DNA of 39,515 nt, from NCBI RefSeq assembly GCF_024343775.1, contig NZ_RJUF01000026.1:1-39515 (forward strand). Direction: 5' to 3'. Shown here piece after piece: positions 24,293 to 31,507 of this stretch (positions are counted from its first letter, which is position 1; the number at the start of each line of letters is the position of its first letter). The position numbers were made by a program, and so were the translations under genes. A model generated the notes under the pieces. That model was not told the DNA's origin. It ran no database searches and saw nothing but the letters and a program-made list of their open reading frames with translations. The stretch comes from Lacihabitans soyangensis (GTDB lineage Bacteria; Bacteroidota; Bacteroidia; Cytophagales; Spirosomataceae).

Positions 24293-25486
24293 ATGCAAGA
24301 GCTATTTGAAAGCCAAAACAGGGTATTAGAAAAGGTAAATTTGGACTTTAAACGTTCTCTTTACGAAGCACTTCCGTGGGACGAAAGAGCCATCATGCTC
24401 ATGGGTGCGAGAGGTACAGGCAAAAGCACGATTTTTCTACAACACCTGAAAGAAAACTTCAAAGCTGATGAGGCACTTTACATCACTTTAGATGATATCT
24501 ATTTCAAACAACATACACTGGTAGATACCGCACGAACTTTCTTGCAAAACGGCGGAAAACTCTTGCTGATGGATGAAGTCCACAAATACCCTGATTGGAG
24601 CAGAGAAATAAAGAACATTTACGATTTAATGCCAAATCTGAAAATGCTGTTTACAGGTTCATCGATTTTGGAATTACAAAGATCTAATGCAGATTTGAGC
24701 AGACGCGTACTGAATTATTATTTACCTGAGCTTTCGTTTAGAGAATTTCTGGGAATAAAATATGGGTTAAAACTACCCAAATATACGCTTGAAGAGGTTC
24801 TAGCTAATCATGTGGAAATAGCAAAAGACTTAAAAACCAAACTTGAAAACCCTTTGGTGTTTTTTAAAGAGTATTTAAAATCTGGGGCTTATCCGTTTTT
24901 TAAGGAAACAAACTTAGTGGATATCCGACTCAAACAAACCGTGAACTTGATTATAGATACGGATATACCCAATGCAATACCCGTGGAGTTTTCGACTTTG
25001 AGTCAATTGAAAAAACTGCTGTACATTATTGCACAGAGTGTACCTTTTAAGCCCAATATCACCAAACTAGCAGAGCAAGTAGGCACCGCAAGACCAAAAC
25101 TGTACGAAATGCTAAAAATGCTGGAAGCTGCCAAACTAATATATGGCCTACACCACAGCAGCACCAACATTACGGTTTTGAACAAACCTGAGAAAATATT
25201 CTTGCATAACACCAACTTGCTTTATGTATTCTCAGAAAATCAGCCCGAAATGGGAACCATACGAGAAACGTTTTTTATAAATATGCTCGAAAGTGCCGGC
25301 CATAAGGTAAATTACACTGAAAAAGGTGATTTCACGATCAACAACAAATGGACGTTTGAAGTAGGCGGAAGAAACAAAACCCAGAAACAAATTTCAGGGA
25401 TTTCTAATGCTTTTTTGGCATTGGATGAAATTGAATATGGCTACGGAAATAGTGTGCCGTTGTGGTTATTGGGGTTTATGTATTAA
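24293..25486 (+). CDS. AAA ATPase (AAA_14 type) with DUF4143-like C-terminal region
   Basis: This 397-residue protein has Walker A GARGTGKST (38-46), Walker B LLLMDEVHK (90-98) and a sensor-like TGSS (121-124), the AAA_14 layout. A winged-helix-like segment (about 239-285, around ITKLAEQVGTARPKLYEMLKML, here split at 256-265 and 266-277) follows. The C-terminal end has a restriction-fold-like GDF (345-347), FEVGGR (355-360) and K362. In this the usual ExK has become ExG, so nuclease activity is doubtful. Such ATPases are common as isolated, patchily distributed genes with no assigned function. The gene stands alone behind a phased array of inverted repeats; with a DNA-binding-like segment of its own, autoregulation is plausible but inferred. 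It is convergent with the Dabb gene. Confidence 0.85.
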   Translation: MQELFESQNRVLEKVNLDFKRSLYEALPWDERAIMLMGARGTGKSTIFLQHLKENFKADEALYITLDDIYFKQHTLVDTARTFLQNGGKLLLMDEVHKYPDWSREIKNIYDLMPNLKMLFTGSSILELQRSNADLSRRVLNYYLPELSFREFLGIKYGLKLPKYTLEEVLANHVEIAKDLKTKLENPLVFFKEYLKSGAYPFFKETNLVDIRLKQTVNLIIDTDIPNAIPVEFSTLSQLKKLLYIIAQSVPFKPNITKLAEQVGTARPKLYEMLKMLEAAKLIYGLHHSSTNITVLNKPEKIFLHNTNLLYVFSENQPEMGTIRETFFINMLESAGHKVNYTEKGDFTINNKWTFEVGGRNKTQKQISGISNAFLALDEIEYGYGNSVPLWLLGFMY

Positions 25487-25503
25487 GAGCTCTTTACAAC
25501 AAA

Positions 25504-25530
25504 AAAAGCCCATTTGTAAATGGACTTTTC
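25504..25530. terminator. Terminator between the AAA ATPase and the convergent Dabb gene
   Basis: AAAAGCCCATTT (25504-25515) and AAATGGACTTTT (25518-25529) pair with one mismatch. The hairpin lies 17 bases after the ATPase stop codon and is symmetric enough to serve both strands. Confidence 0.7.
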
Positions 25531-25553
25531 AAGCAATAACCTTTGTACACAAA

Positions 25554-25952
25554 TCACCTCCTAGGCCCAACAGAGTCATAAACATTCACCTTTGACCATA
25601 GATAAGAGTAATCTTCAATGAATTTTAAGTGAATAGGATGAGCTTGATAGACCTCTTCTTCTTCTAGATTATCAAAGAAACACATCCATGAAATGGCGTA
25701 GTCTCTTACGATTACCGAGCGGGTGGTTGAGGCAGGCTCACCAATATGAAATTGTCTGATTGTGGGCACCTTAGATAGTTTCAGTAAGCCTTCTGTAAGT
25801 TTTGCACGGTTTTCTGGAGAGTCTTGCTTTAGATAAAAATATACGTGATGTATAAACAATTCTTTTGACTTAGCCGTATTGGCTAATGCTGCCGTGGCTG
25901 GTAAAGTGCTCAAAAGGGCCGCTTTTTTGATAAATTCTCTTCTGTTTTTCAT
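25554..25952 (-). CDS. Dabb (stress-responsive A/B-barrel) protein with Tat-type leader
   Basis: This 132-residue protein starts MKNRREFIKKAALLSTLPATAALA. The N-terminal RREFIKKAAL matches the twin-arginine pattern followed by a mild hydrophobic stretch, so the product is probably exported folded. The rest is one Dabb domain: FIHHVYFYLK, then a central helix with RAKLTEGLLKLSKVPTI, then FHIGEP, AISWMCFFDN and YQAHPIHLKFIED. Dabb proteins are small dimeric alpha/beta barrels; the function of exported members is unknown. It is transcribed alone, downstream of fba on the same strand but separated by the fba terminator. Confidence 0.88.
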   Translation of the reverse strand: MKNRREFIKKAALLSTLPATAALANTAKSKELFIHHVYFYLKQDSPENRAKLTEGLLKLSKVPTIRQFHIGEPASTTRSVIVRDYAISWMCFFDNLEEEEVYQAHPIHLKFIEDYSYLWSKVNVYDSVGPRR

Positions 25953-25997
25953 AGTAATATTTTGAATAAATGGTTTTTGAAATAAGCTATTTTTGAC

Positions 25998-26038
25998 AAA
26001 AAAAACCCCATCATCTTAGAAAACCAGAAATGATGGGG
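25998..26038 (-). terminator. Intrinsic terminator of fba
   Basis: CCCCATCAT (26006-26014) and ATGATGGGG (26030-26038) form a perfect 9-bp stem with a 15-base loop. On the minus strand the stem is followed by an uninterrupted T-run. It lies 21 bases beyond the fba stop codon. Confidence 0.85.
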
Positions 26039-26059
26039 AAATATATAATTTACAATGGA

Positions 26060-27142
26060 TTAATACAATCCCTCGCAACGATTGATGCAGTTCAAGTCTT
26101 CGAAAGCCACTTTTAGTCTTGCTACCATGGTTTCTTCACCTTTACGCAACCACACACGTGGGTCGTAATATTTTTTGTTTGGAGAGTCAGCACCCTCAGG
26201 GTTACCCAATTGCGACTGAAGATATCCTTCTTTGTCTTTGTAATATTTCAAAATACCTTCCCAAGTGCTCCACTGCATGTCGGTATCGATGTTCATTTTC
26301 ACGGCACCGTATTCTATCGCCTCTCTGATTTCGGCACGGCTAGAGCCTGAACCACCGTGGAATACAAAGTTTACTGGCAATTCTCCCGTTCCATATTTCT
26401 CGATGATGTAATCCTGAGAATTTTTCAAGATAATTGGTTGCAATGAAACGTTACCTGGCTTGTAAACACCATGAACATTACCAAATGCCGCTGCAATAGT
26501 GAAGTTTGGAGAAATTTTACCCAATTCTTCGTAAGCATAAGCAACTTCTGAAGGTTGTGTATATAGTTTTGAGCTATCTACATCCGAGTTATCTACACCA
26601 TCTTCCTCACCGCCAGTTACACCTAATTCAATTTCTAAAGTCATGCCCATTTTAGACATTCTCTCTAAATATTTAGCACAAATCTCGATGTTTTCTTCAA
26701 TTGGCTCCTCCGAAAGGTCAATCATGTGCGAGCTAAACAATGGGCTGCCTGTAGCCGCAAAATGTTTCTCACTTGCATCCAAAAGTCCATCAATCCAAGG
26801 CAATAATTTCTTAGCACAGTGGTCAGTGTGCAACACCACTGGCACACCATAATGCTCAGCCATTTGGTGAATATGCAATGCACCAGAAATAGAACCCGCG
26901 ATGGCAGCTTTTTGACCTTCGTTAGAAAGGCTTTTTCCTGCATAAAATATACCTCCACCATTAGAAAACTGAATGATTACTGGAGAATTTACGGCTTTAG
27001 CCGTTTCTAATACTGCATTGATAGAGTTAGTTCCTACAACATTCACCGCAGGAAGGGCATAATTATTTTCGTTGGCATGACGCAACAATTGGTTGAGTGC
27101 TTCGCCTGTAACTACGCCCGGTTTGATCAAAGATTGGCTCAT
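26060..27142 (-). CDS. fbaA: Class II fructose-bisphosphate aldolase
   Basis: This 360-residue, zinc-dependent enzyme splits fructose-1,6-bisphosphate to DHAP and glyceraldehyde-3-phosphate in glycolysis and runs backward in gluconeogenesis. HTDHC at 105-109 supplies catalytic Asp107 and zinc ligand His108. LEIELGVTGGEEDGVDN has Glu172. His224 (GNVHGVYKPGN) and His262 (FHGGSGS) complete the site. All are offset by two from the E. coli FbaA numbering, and length also matches the type A subclass. The gene has its own probable promoter (27220-27253) and a strong terminator, so it is a single-gene unit. Confidence 0.96.
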   Translation of the reverse strand: MSQSLIKPGVVTGEALNQLLRHANENNYALPAVNVVGTNSINAVLETAKAVNSPVIIQFSNGGGIFYAGKSLSNEGQKAAIAGSISGALHIHQMAEHYGVPVVLHTDHCAKKLLPWIDGLLDASEKHFAATGSPLFSSHMIDLSEEPIEENIEICAKYLERMSKMGMTLEIELGVTGGEEDGVDNSDVDSSKLYTQPSEVAYAYEELGKISPNFTIAAAFGNVHGVYKPGNVSLQPIILKNSQDYIIEKYGTGELPVNFVFHGGSGSSRAEIREAIEYGAVKMNIDTDMQWSTWEGILKYYKDKEGYLQSQLGNPEGADSPNKKYYDPRVWLRKGEETMVARLKVAFEDLNCINRCEGLY

Positions 27143-27219
27143 AAATAAATTTTTAGAATTAAATTAAGTTTTTCTTGTATTTTCTGTCTGCTGAAGGAGT
27201 TAAACTGCTAATAATGACA

Positions 27220-27253
27220 CAAAAGTACAAAATATATACTTTATCCTATCAAA
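27220..27253 (-). promoter_or_regulatory. Probable fba promoter
   Basis: On the minus strand TTTG (27253-27250) precedes TACTTTTG (27227-27220) by 22 bases. The -7 box fits TAnnTTTG; the spacer is at the long end of the known 17-23 range. The fba start codon lies 77 bases downstream. Confidence 0.55.
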
Positions 27254-27315
27254 AAAAGACAAGATTCTAAGGTCCGAAAATTTGGCTTTTAAGTGATTTC
27301 CCTCAGAAAAGATTG

Positions 27316-28026
27316 TTATTTAAGGCTTAAGAAGTACTTTCTTTCGTGTTCCTCCATTTTCTCGATGGCATATCGCAGTGCAGTTCTAGGAATTACTCGG
27401 AAGTTTTCGGTTAAAAACTCTTCTACCTCCTCACGGCCTCCTTTGCTCCAAATTTCACGTAGCATCCAGCCCACGGCTTTGTGAATTAAATCGTGCTTGT
27501 GGTTGAGCAGCATTTCGGACAGTTTAAAAGTCAGGGCAAAATCACCCTGTCGGATGTAATAGTGTGTCGAAATAATGGCAATTCGCTCAGACCAAAGATG
27601 GCCGATATTAGCCAAATTTTCCAAAACAGAATTATCCTTTGTTTCATAACAATAAGGTCCAAGAATAAACATAGAAGAACAATCCACCAAATCCCAGTTG
27701 TTGATATAGGGTATATTTCGAAGATAGAGATTTACGAAATCCGTTTTCTCTTCAAGTTTTTTAAGTTTCTTGTATTTCAAAACCAAGAGTGTCAAAGCAG
27801 CAAATCTGACCTCATGAATTTCATCTTTTATTAGCATTTCTATATCCTCCAAGTTTACCAAATCTCTGTAGTGCTTGCATATCTGATGTACCTCTGGATT
27901 GGTCAAACCAATAAAAACATCTCCTTCTGCATATTCACCTTTGCCACTTTTAAAATACTTAGCTTTGGAGATTGCCTTCTCCGGATTTGATAGAAAAAGT
28001 AAGTCGTTTTTGACAGATTGGTACAT
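27316..28026 (-). CDS. AlkD-like DNA alkylation repair protein (HEAT-repeat glycosylase family)
   Basis: This 236-residue, all-helical protein is typical in length for AlkD. Residues known to matter in Bacillus AlkD can be placed: Trp111 and Asp115 in NNWDLVDCS (W109 and D113 there), Arg148 in SERIAIIST, and Trp187 in KAVGWMLRE. AlkD removes bulky or cationic N3/N7-alkylated purines without flipping the base. Conservation of the aromatic cleft and the catalytic Asp suggests an active enzyme. It is divergent from an FMN reductase gene over 69 bases that contain an 8-bp inverted repeat. Confidence 0.9.
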   Translation of the reverse strand: MYQSVKNDLLFLSNPEKAISKAKYFKSGKGEYAEGDVFIGLTNPEVHQICKHYRDLVNLEDIEMLIKDEIHEVRFAALTLLVLKYKKLKKLEEKTDFVNLYLRNIPYINNWDLVDCSSMFILGPYCYETKDNSVLENLANIGHLWSERIAIISTHYYIRQGDFALTFKLSEMLLNHKHDLIHKAVGWMLREIWSKGGREEVEEFLTENFRVIPRTALRYAIEKMEEHERKYFLSLK

Positions 28027-28047
28027 AAAACAAGTATTTTAGAACTC

Positions 28048-28082
28048 TTTACGGTATTTTTTGTTGAAATAATAACCGTAAA
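28048..28082. promoter_or_regulatory. Inverted repeat between divergent alkD-like and FMN reductase genes
   Basis: TTTACGGT (28048-28055) and ACCGTAAA (28075-28082) are perfect inverted copies separated by 19 bases. They sit in the 69-base gap between two divergent start codons, where a shared operator would be expected. No promoter box could be placed with confidence. Confidence 0.35.
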
Positions 28083-28095
28083 AATCTGAATTTAA

Positions 28096-28632
28096 ATGTC
28101 AAAAACCAAAATAGGAATAATAGTAGGAACCAACAGAAAAGATTCAAGAACAGAAGAAATAGCGTCTTATTATTCCAAAAAAATCAAAGAGGCTGGTTTT
28201 GAAACCAATTTTATCAATCTGATTGACTTGCCGCACGACTTTGCATTTTCTGCACTTTATGACAATGGTGGAAAGAACCCAGAATTTCAAAAAATACAAG
28301 CCAAAATAGATGAGTGCGATAAACTAGTCTTTGTTTTACCAGAATACAATGGCTCTTATCCGGGTGTTCTAAAAACTTTTGTAGATGGATTGAGACACCC
28401 AGACAGTTTGGCTTTTAAAAAAGTAGCTTTAGTAGGAGTTTCTTCAGGTGTTTTGGGTAATGCCGTTGGACTAGGGCATTTCGACGATGTTTTGAGCTAT
28501 CTCAACGCCAACGTAATGGGCCTTAGAATAAAGCTTGGTAACATCAACCAGCACTTTGTCGATGGTGTATTCACCAACCCGATCTATCAGAATTTTACCG
28601 AAAAACAGATTAAAAATTTCCTAGAATTTTGA
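28096..28632 (+). CDS. NAD(P)H-dependent FMN reductase family flavoprotein
   Basis: This 178-residue flavodoxin-like protein has the N-terminal phosphate loop IVGTNRKDSRTEEIA (9-23), the PEYNGSYPGVLKTFVDGL segment around 102-119 that binds the isoalloxazine ring and forms the dimer contact, and VGVSSGVLGNAVG (133-145). It is a cytoplasmic enzyme that reduces FMN or, in relatives, quinones, azo dyes or chromate. The substrate cannot be told. Divergent from the AlkD-like gene, it may share its control region; a joint stress response is only a guess. Confidence 0.9.
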   Translation: MSKTKIGIIVGTNRKDSRTEEIASYYSKKIKEAGFETNFINLIDLPHDFAFSALYDNGGKNPEFQKIQAKIDECDKLVFVLPEYNGSYPGVLKTFVDGLRHPDSLAFKKVALVGVSSGVLGNAVGLGHFDDVLSYLNANVMGLRIKLGNINQHFVDGVFTNPIYQNFTEKQIKNFLEF

Positions 28633-28667
28633 TTTCGTCTATTTCTTTTGGCTTAGTATCAATTATT

Positions 28668-28699
28668 ATTTAGAATAATGAATTTTTATTCTAAATTTG
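28668..28699 (+). promoter_or_regulatory. Probable promoter of the DUF1080 gene overlapped by an inverted repeat
   Basis: TAAATTTG at 28692-28699 fits the -7 box TAnnTTTG, 26 bases before the start codon. A perfect 11-bp inverted repeat, ATTTAGAATAA (28668-28678) and its complement (28686-28696), overlaps it. A repressor at this repeat would block the promoter. The repeat could also be a weak terminator of the upstream gene, but no T-run follows. Confidence 0.5.
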
Positions 28700-28724
28700 A
28701 AATCCAATAACCTTATTATACAAA

Positions 28725-29513
28725 ATGAAAAAACAAAACCTCATTCAAGTTCTTTGTCTTTCGCTTATCACGACATTTGCAATAGGTCAAAATAAATATC
28801 CAAATACGCCCCCAGAAGTATCTCCAATGCCCATGAAGCCTGAGATGACGGAGATTTGGGATCCTGAAGTGCGGGTAGTAACGCCTGCCAAAAAACTAGG
28901 AGATGCACCCTCAGATGCTATCATACTTTTTGATGGTAAAAACCTTGACCAGTGGGTGAGCCAAAAAGACATCACAAAACCTGCACCTTGGAAAATAGTG
29001 GACAATGACCACATGGAAGTGGTGCCACAAAGTGGTGGAATTCAAACCAAAATGAAGTTTGGGGATTGCCAAATACATATAGAATTCAGTGCCCCTGACG
29101 TCGTAGAAAGTGCTGGTCAAGGACGTGGAAATAGCGGATTATTTTTGCAAAACAGATACGAGTTGCAAATTTTGGACAGCTACAACAACAGAACTTATGC
29201 CAACGGCCAGGCTGGAAGTATTTATAAAGACGTTCCGCCATTGGTAAACGCCATGCGTAGCCCGTTGGAGTGGAATTCTTACGATGTTATATACACCGCA
29301 GTGAGATACAAAGCCGACGGCAGAGTAGATGCTCCAGCAAGAATAACGGTATTGCACAATGGTGTTTTGGTACAAAACAATACCACGATAGCGGGTTTGA
29401 CCAATTACATTGGCCTACACATGTACCCTGCCGCTCATGGCGACGATGTGATTTCACTTCAAGACCACGGCAACAAAACACAATTCAGAAATATCTGGAT
29501 TAGAAAATTGTGA
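28725..29513 (+). CDS. Secreted DUF1080 / 3-keto-disaccharide hydrolase domain protein
   Basis: This 262-residue protein has a signal peptide (residues 1-21, ending TTFAIGQ). The mature part is one LamG/concanavalin-like DUF1080 domain (about 62-262) with the family hallmarks: ILFDGKNLDQWV (67-78), WKIVDNDHMEVV, GNSGLFLQNRYELQILDS, and a C-terminal QFRNIWIRKL strand. Characterised relatives hydrolyse 3-keto-glycosides in the periplasm. The active residues of those enzymes cannot be checked here by eye, so activity is inferred. It is a single-gene unit with a promoter overlapped by an inverted repeat and a strong terminator directly before prmC. Confidence 0.9.
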   Translation: MKKQNLIQVLCLSLITTFAIGQNKYPNTPPEVSPMPMKPEMTEIWDPEVRVVTPAKKLGDAPSDAIILFDGKNLDQWVSQKDITKPAPWKIVDNDHMEVVPQSGGIQTKMKFGDCQIHIEFSAPDVVESAGQGRGNSGLFLQNRYELQILDSYNNRTYANGQAGSIYKDVPPLVNAMRSPLEWNSYDVIYTAVRYKADGRVDAPARITVLHNGVLVQNNTTIAGLTNYIGLHMYPAAHGDDVISLQDHGNKTQFRNIWIRKL

Positions 29514-29535
29514 TCGAATAAAATTTAATATTTGG

Positions 29536-29562
29536 GGGAGAGCTAACACTCTCCCTTTTTTT
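29536..29562 (+). terminator. Intrinsic terminator between the DUF1080 gene and prmC
   Basis: GGGAGAG (29536-29542) pairs with CTCTCCC (29549-29555) around a 6-base loop and is followed by seven T that end exactly at the prmC start codon. Confidence 0.88.
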
Positions 29563-30399
29563 ATGATGTTAGACCTCAAAACCGAATATAAACACTGTTG
29601 TGAACAAGTAAAAGCTTATGAACCTTCAGAGGCTAAAGAGATAGTCTTTATGGTATTCAATGAACTTTTAGGCGTAAGCAAAAATGACTTAATTACCTCA
29701 AAATCAATCCCTGAAGAGTACTTATCAGGAATAGTTGACATCATAAAACGTATCAATAATTTTGAACCTATTCAATATGTTTTAGGCAAGACATGGTTTT
29801 ATGAGCATAGTTTTTTTGTAAATGAAAACGTACTTATTCCTAGGCCAGAAACCGAGGAATTAGTCCAAAAGGCCATAAGTCTTTCTCCAAAAACTGTACT
29901 AGACTTAGGAACAGGAAGTGGTTGTATAGCTATCAGCACTGCATTGGGTTTAAACAATGCCGAGGTTTTTGCTATTGATATTTCGGAAAACGCATTAGAG
30001 ATTGCAAAAAGAAATAATGTTAATCTGAAAGCAAATGTAAACATCCAAAAAGCCGATATCTTAAATTTTGAAAGTCCGTTTGGTGAACAGAAGTTTGAAC
30101 TAATAGTGAGTAACCCGCCGTATGTAAAAGAAAATGAAATGCCCGAAATGCGTTCGAATGTCTTAAACTTCGAGCCGCATTTGGCACTATTTGTAAGTAA
30201 CGATGATCCTCTGGTTTTTTACAAAAAAATTGCAGAAATAGGGCAAACTTACCTACAAGATGAAGGCCATGTTTTGGTAGAAATCAACAGTTATTTGGGA
30301 CAAGAAACCTGTGAGGTGTTCACAAACGCTGGATATTCGAAGGTGGAATTAATTCAAGATTTTTTCGAGAAAGACCGCATGGTTCTGGCAAAAAAATGA
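29563..30399 (+). CDS. prmC: Peptide chain release factor N5-glutamine methyltransferase
   Basis: This 278-residue enzyme methylates the GGQ glutamine of release factors RF1/RF2 using S-adenosylmethionine. It has an N-terminal helical domain (1-90) that docks the release factor, with QYVLGKTWFYEHSFFV and RPETE (94-98). The SAM motif DLGTGSGCIA is at 114-123, and the catalytic NPPY is at 184-187. Two adjacent ATG codons at 29563 and 29566 are both possible starts; a later start would remove the docking domain. The preceding terminator leaves no room for a promoter of its own. The MoxR gene follows 69 bases downstream and may be co-transcribed. Confidence 0.94.
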   Translation: MMLDLKTEYKHCCEQVKAYEPSEAKEIVFMVFNELLGVSKNDLITSKSIPEEYLSGIVDIIKRINNFEPIQYVLGKTWFYEHSFFVNENVLIPRPETEELVQKAISLSPKTVLDLGTGSGCIAISTALGLNNAEVFAIDISENALEIAKRNNVNLKANVNIQKADILNFESPFGEQKFELIVSNPPYVKENEMPEMRSNVLNFEPHLALFVSNDDPLVFYKKIAEIGQTYLQDEGHVLVEINSYLGQETCEVFTNAGYSKVELIQDFFEKDRMVLAKK

Positions 30400-30468
30400 G
30401 CGTTTTTCAATTCAAATTCGCCCATTTAAATATATTTAGCTAAATTCACATCTTTGAAAACCTACTCC

Positions 30469-31440
30469 ATGAATAAAATAGATTCTTTATATAAAAAAAT
30501 AGACGATGTACTTGCCGAAGTTCACAAAGTGGTAATCGGGCAAGAATATCTTATAAATAGATTGTTAATAGGGTTATTTACAGACGGCCACATTTTGCTT
30601 GAAGGTGTCCCCGGATTGGCTAAAACAAAAACCATCAATACTCTCGCAAAAGTATTGGATCTAGGATTCAGAAGAGTTCAATTCACACCCGACTTATTAC
30701 CCTCAGATTTGGTCGGAACCATGATTTACAACCAAAAATCTGGTGATTTTGAAGTAAAAAAAGGACCCATTTTCGCAAACTTAATTCTGGCGGATGAAGT
30801 AAACCGTGCCCCTGCGAAGGTGCAGTCAGCATTGTTAGAAGCCATGGCCGAGAAGCAGATTACCATCGGTGAGGAGTCTTTTCAGCTTGATCCTCCTTTT
30901 TTAGTAATGGCCACCCAAAACCCAGTGGAACAGGAAGGTACTTATCCCCTACCTGAAGCTCAGGTAGACAGATTTATGATGAAAGTATATGTTGATTATC
31001 TCGACAAAAAATCGGAGCTGGAGATGATTCGCAAGATTGCCAACATGGATTTTAGGGAAAATGTAAAGTCGGTTTTGGGCAAAAACGACATTCTCGAAAT
31101 AAAGAAAATCATCAACGGCATTACAATTTCGGATATGTTGGAACGCTACATTGTGGAGTTGGTTTTTGCTACCAGAAATCCAGAAGATTATGGTCTGAAA
31201 GAAGAAGCGAGATATATTCAGTACGGTGTTTCGCCAAGGGCTGGAATAGCGATTCACAAAGCCGCAAAAGCCCTAGCTTTCTTTGATAAACGTGATTATG
31301 TACTACCAGAAGACATCAAAGCTGTAGTGAGCGATGTATTCAACCACCGCATCATCCTCAATTACGAAGCCGAAGCCGACGGTATCAATACCCGACAAAT
31401 TGTGGAAGCAATTTTGAAGAAAGTGGCAATTGGGGGATGA
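30469..31440 (+). CDS. MoxR family AAA+ ATPase
   Basis: The ATG at 30469 gives 323 residues; an in-frame TTG 15 bases upstream is less likely. Walker A reads GVPGLAKT (46-53), Walker B LILADEVNRAP with Asp109/Glu110, and sensor 1 is MATQNPVEQEGTYPLPEAQVDRF-like (residues about 145-167). The C-terminal lid holds VSPRAG. MoxR ATPases act as chaperones that help mature or activate partner proteins, often encoded next door with DUF58 and von Willebrand factor A genes. No such partner lies downstream here, where hemB is convergent. It is cytoplasmic. Confidence 0.93.
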   Translation: MNKIDSLYKKIDDVLAEVHKVVIGQEYLINRLLIGLFTDGHILLEGVPGLAKTKTINTLAKVLDLGFRRVQFTPDLLPSDLVGTMIYNQKSGDFEVKKGPIFANLILADEVNRAPAKVQSALLEAMAEKQITIGEESFQLDPPFLVMATQNPVEQEGTYPLPEAQVDRFMMKVYVDYLDKKSELEMIRKIANMDFRENVKSVLGKNDILEIKKIINGITISDMLERYIVELVFATRNPEDYGLKEEARYIQYGVSPRAGIAIHKAAKALAFFDKRDYVLPEDIKAVVSDVFNHRIILNYEAEADGINTRQIVEAILKKVAIGG

Positions 31441-31477
31441 TGGGATTGACGATTGATTCGATTTTAGATTTTAGATT

Positions 31478-31507
31478 AATGATTGATTCGATTTATCCTC
31501 AATCATT
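31478..31507. terminator. Possible terminator between MoxR and hemB
   Basis: AATGATTG (31478-31485) and CAATCATT (31500-31507) form an 8-bp inverted repeat with a 14-base loop in the convergent gap. The right arm covers the hemB stop codon. It is AT-rich and lacks a clear T-run, so this is a weak call. Confidence 0.4.
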
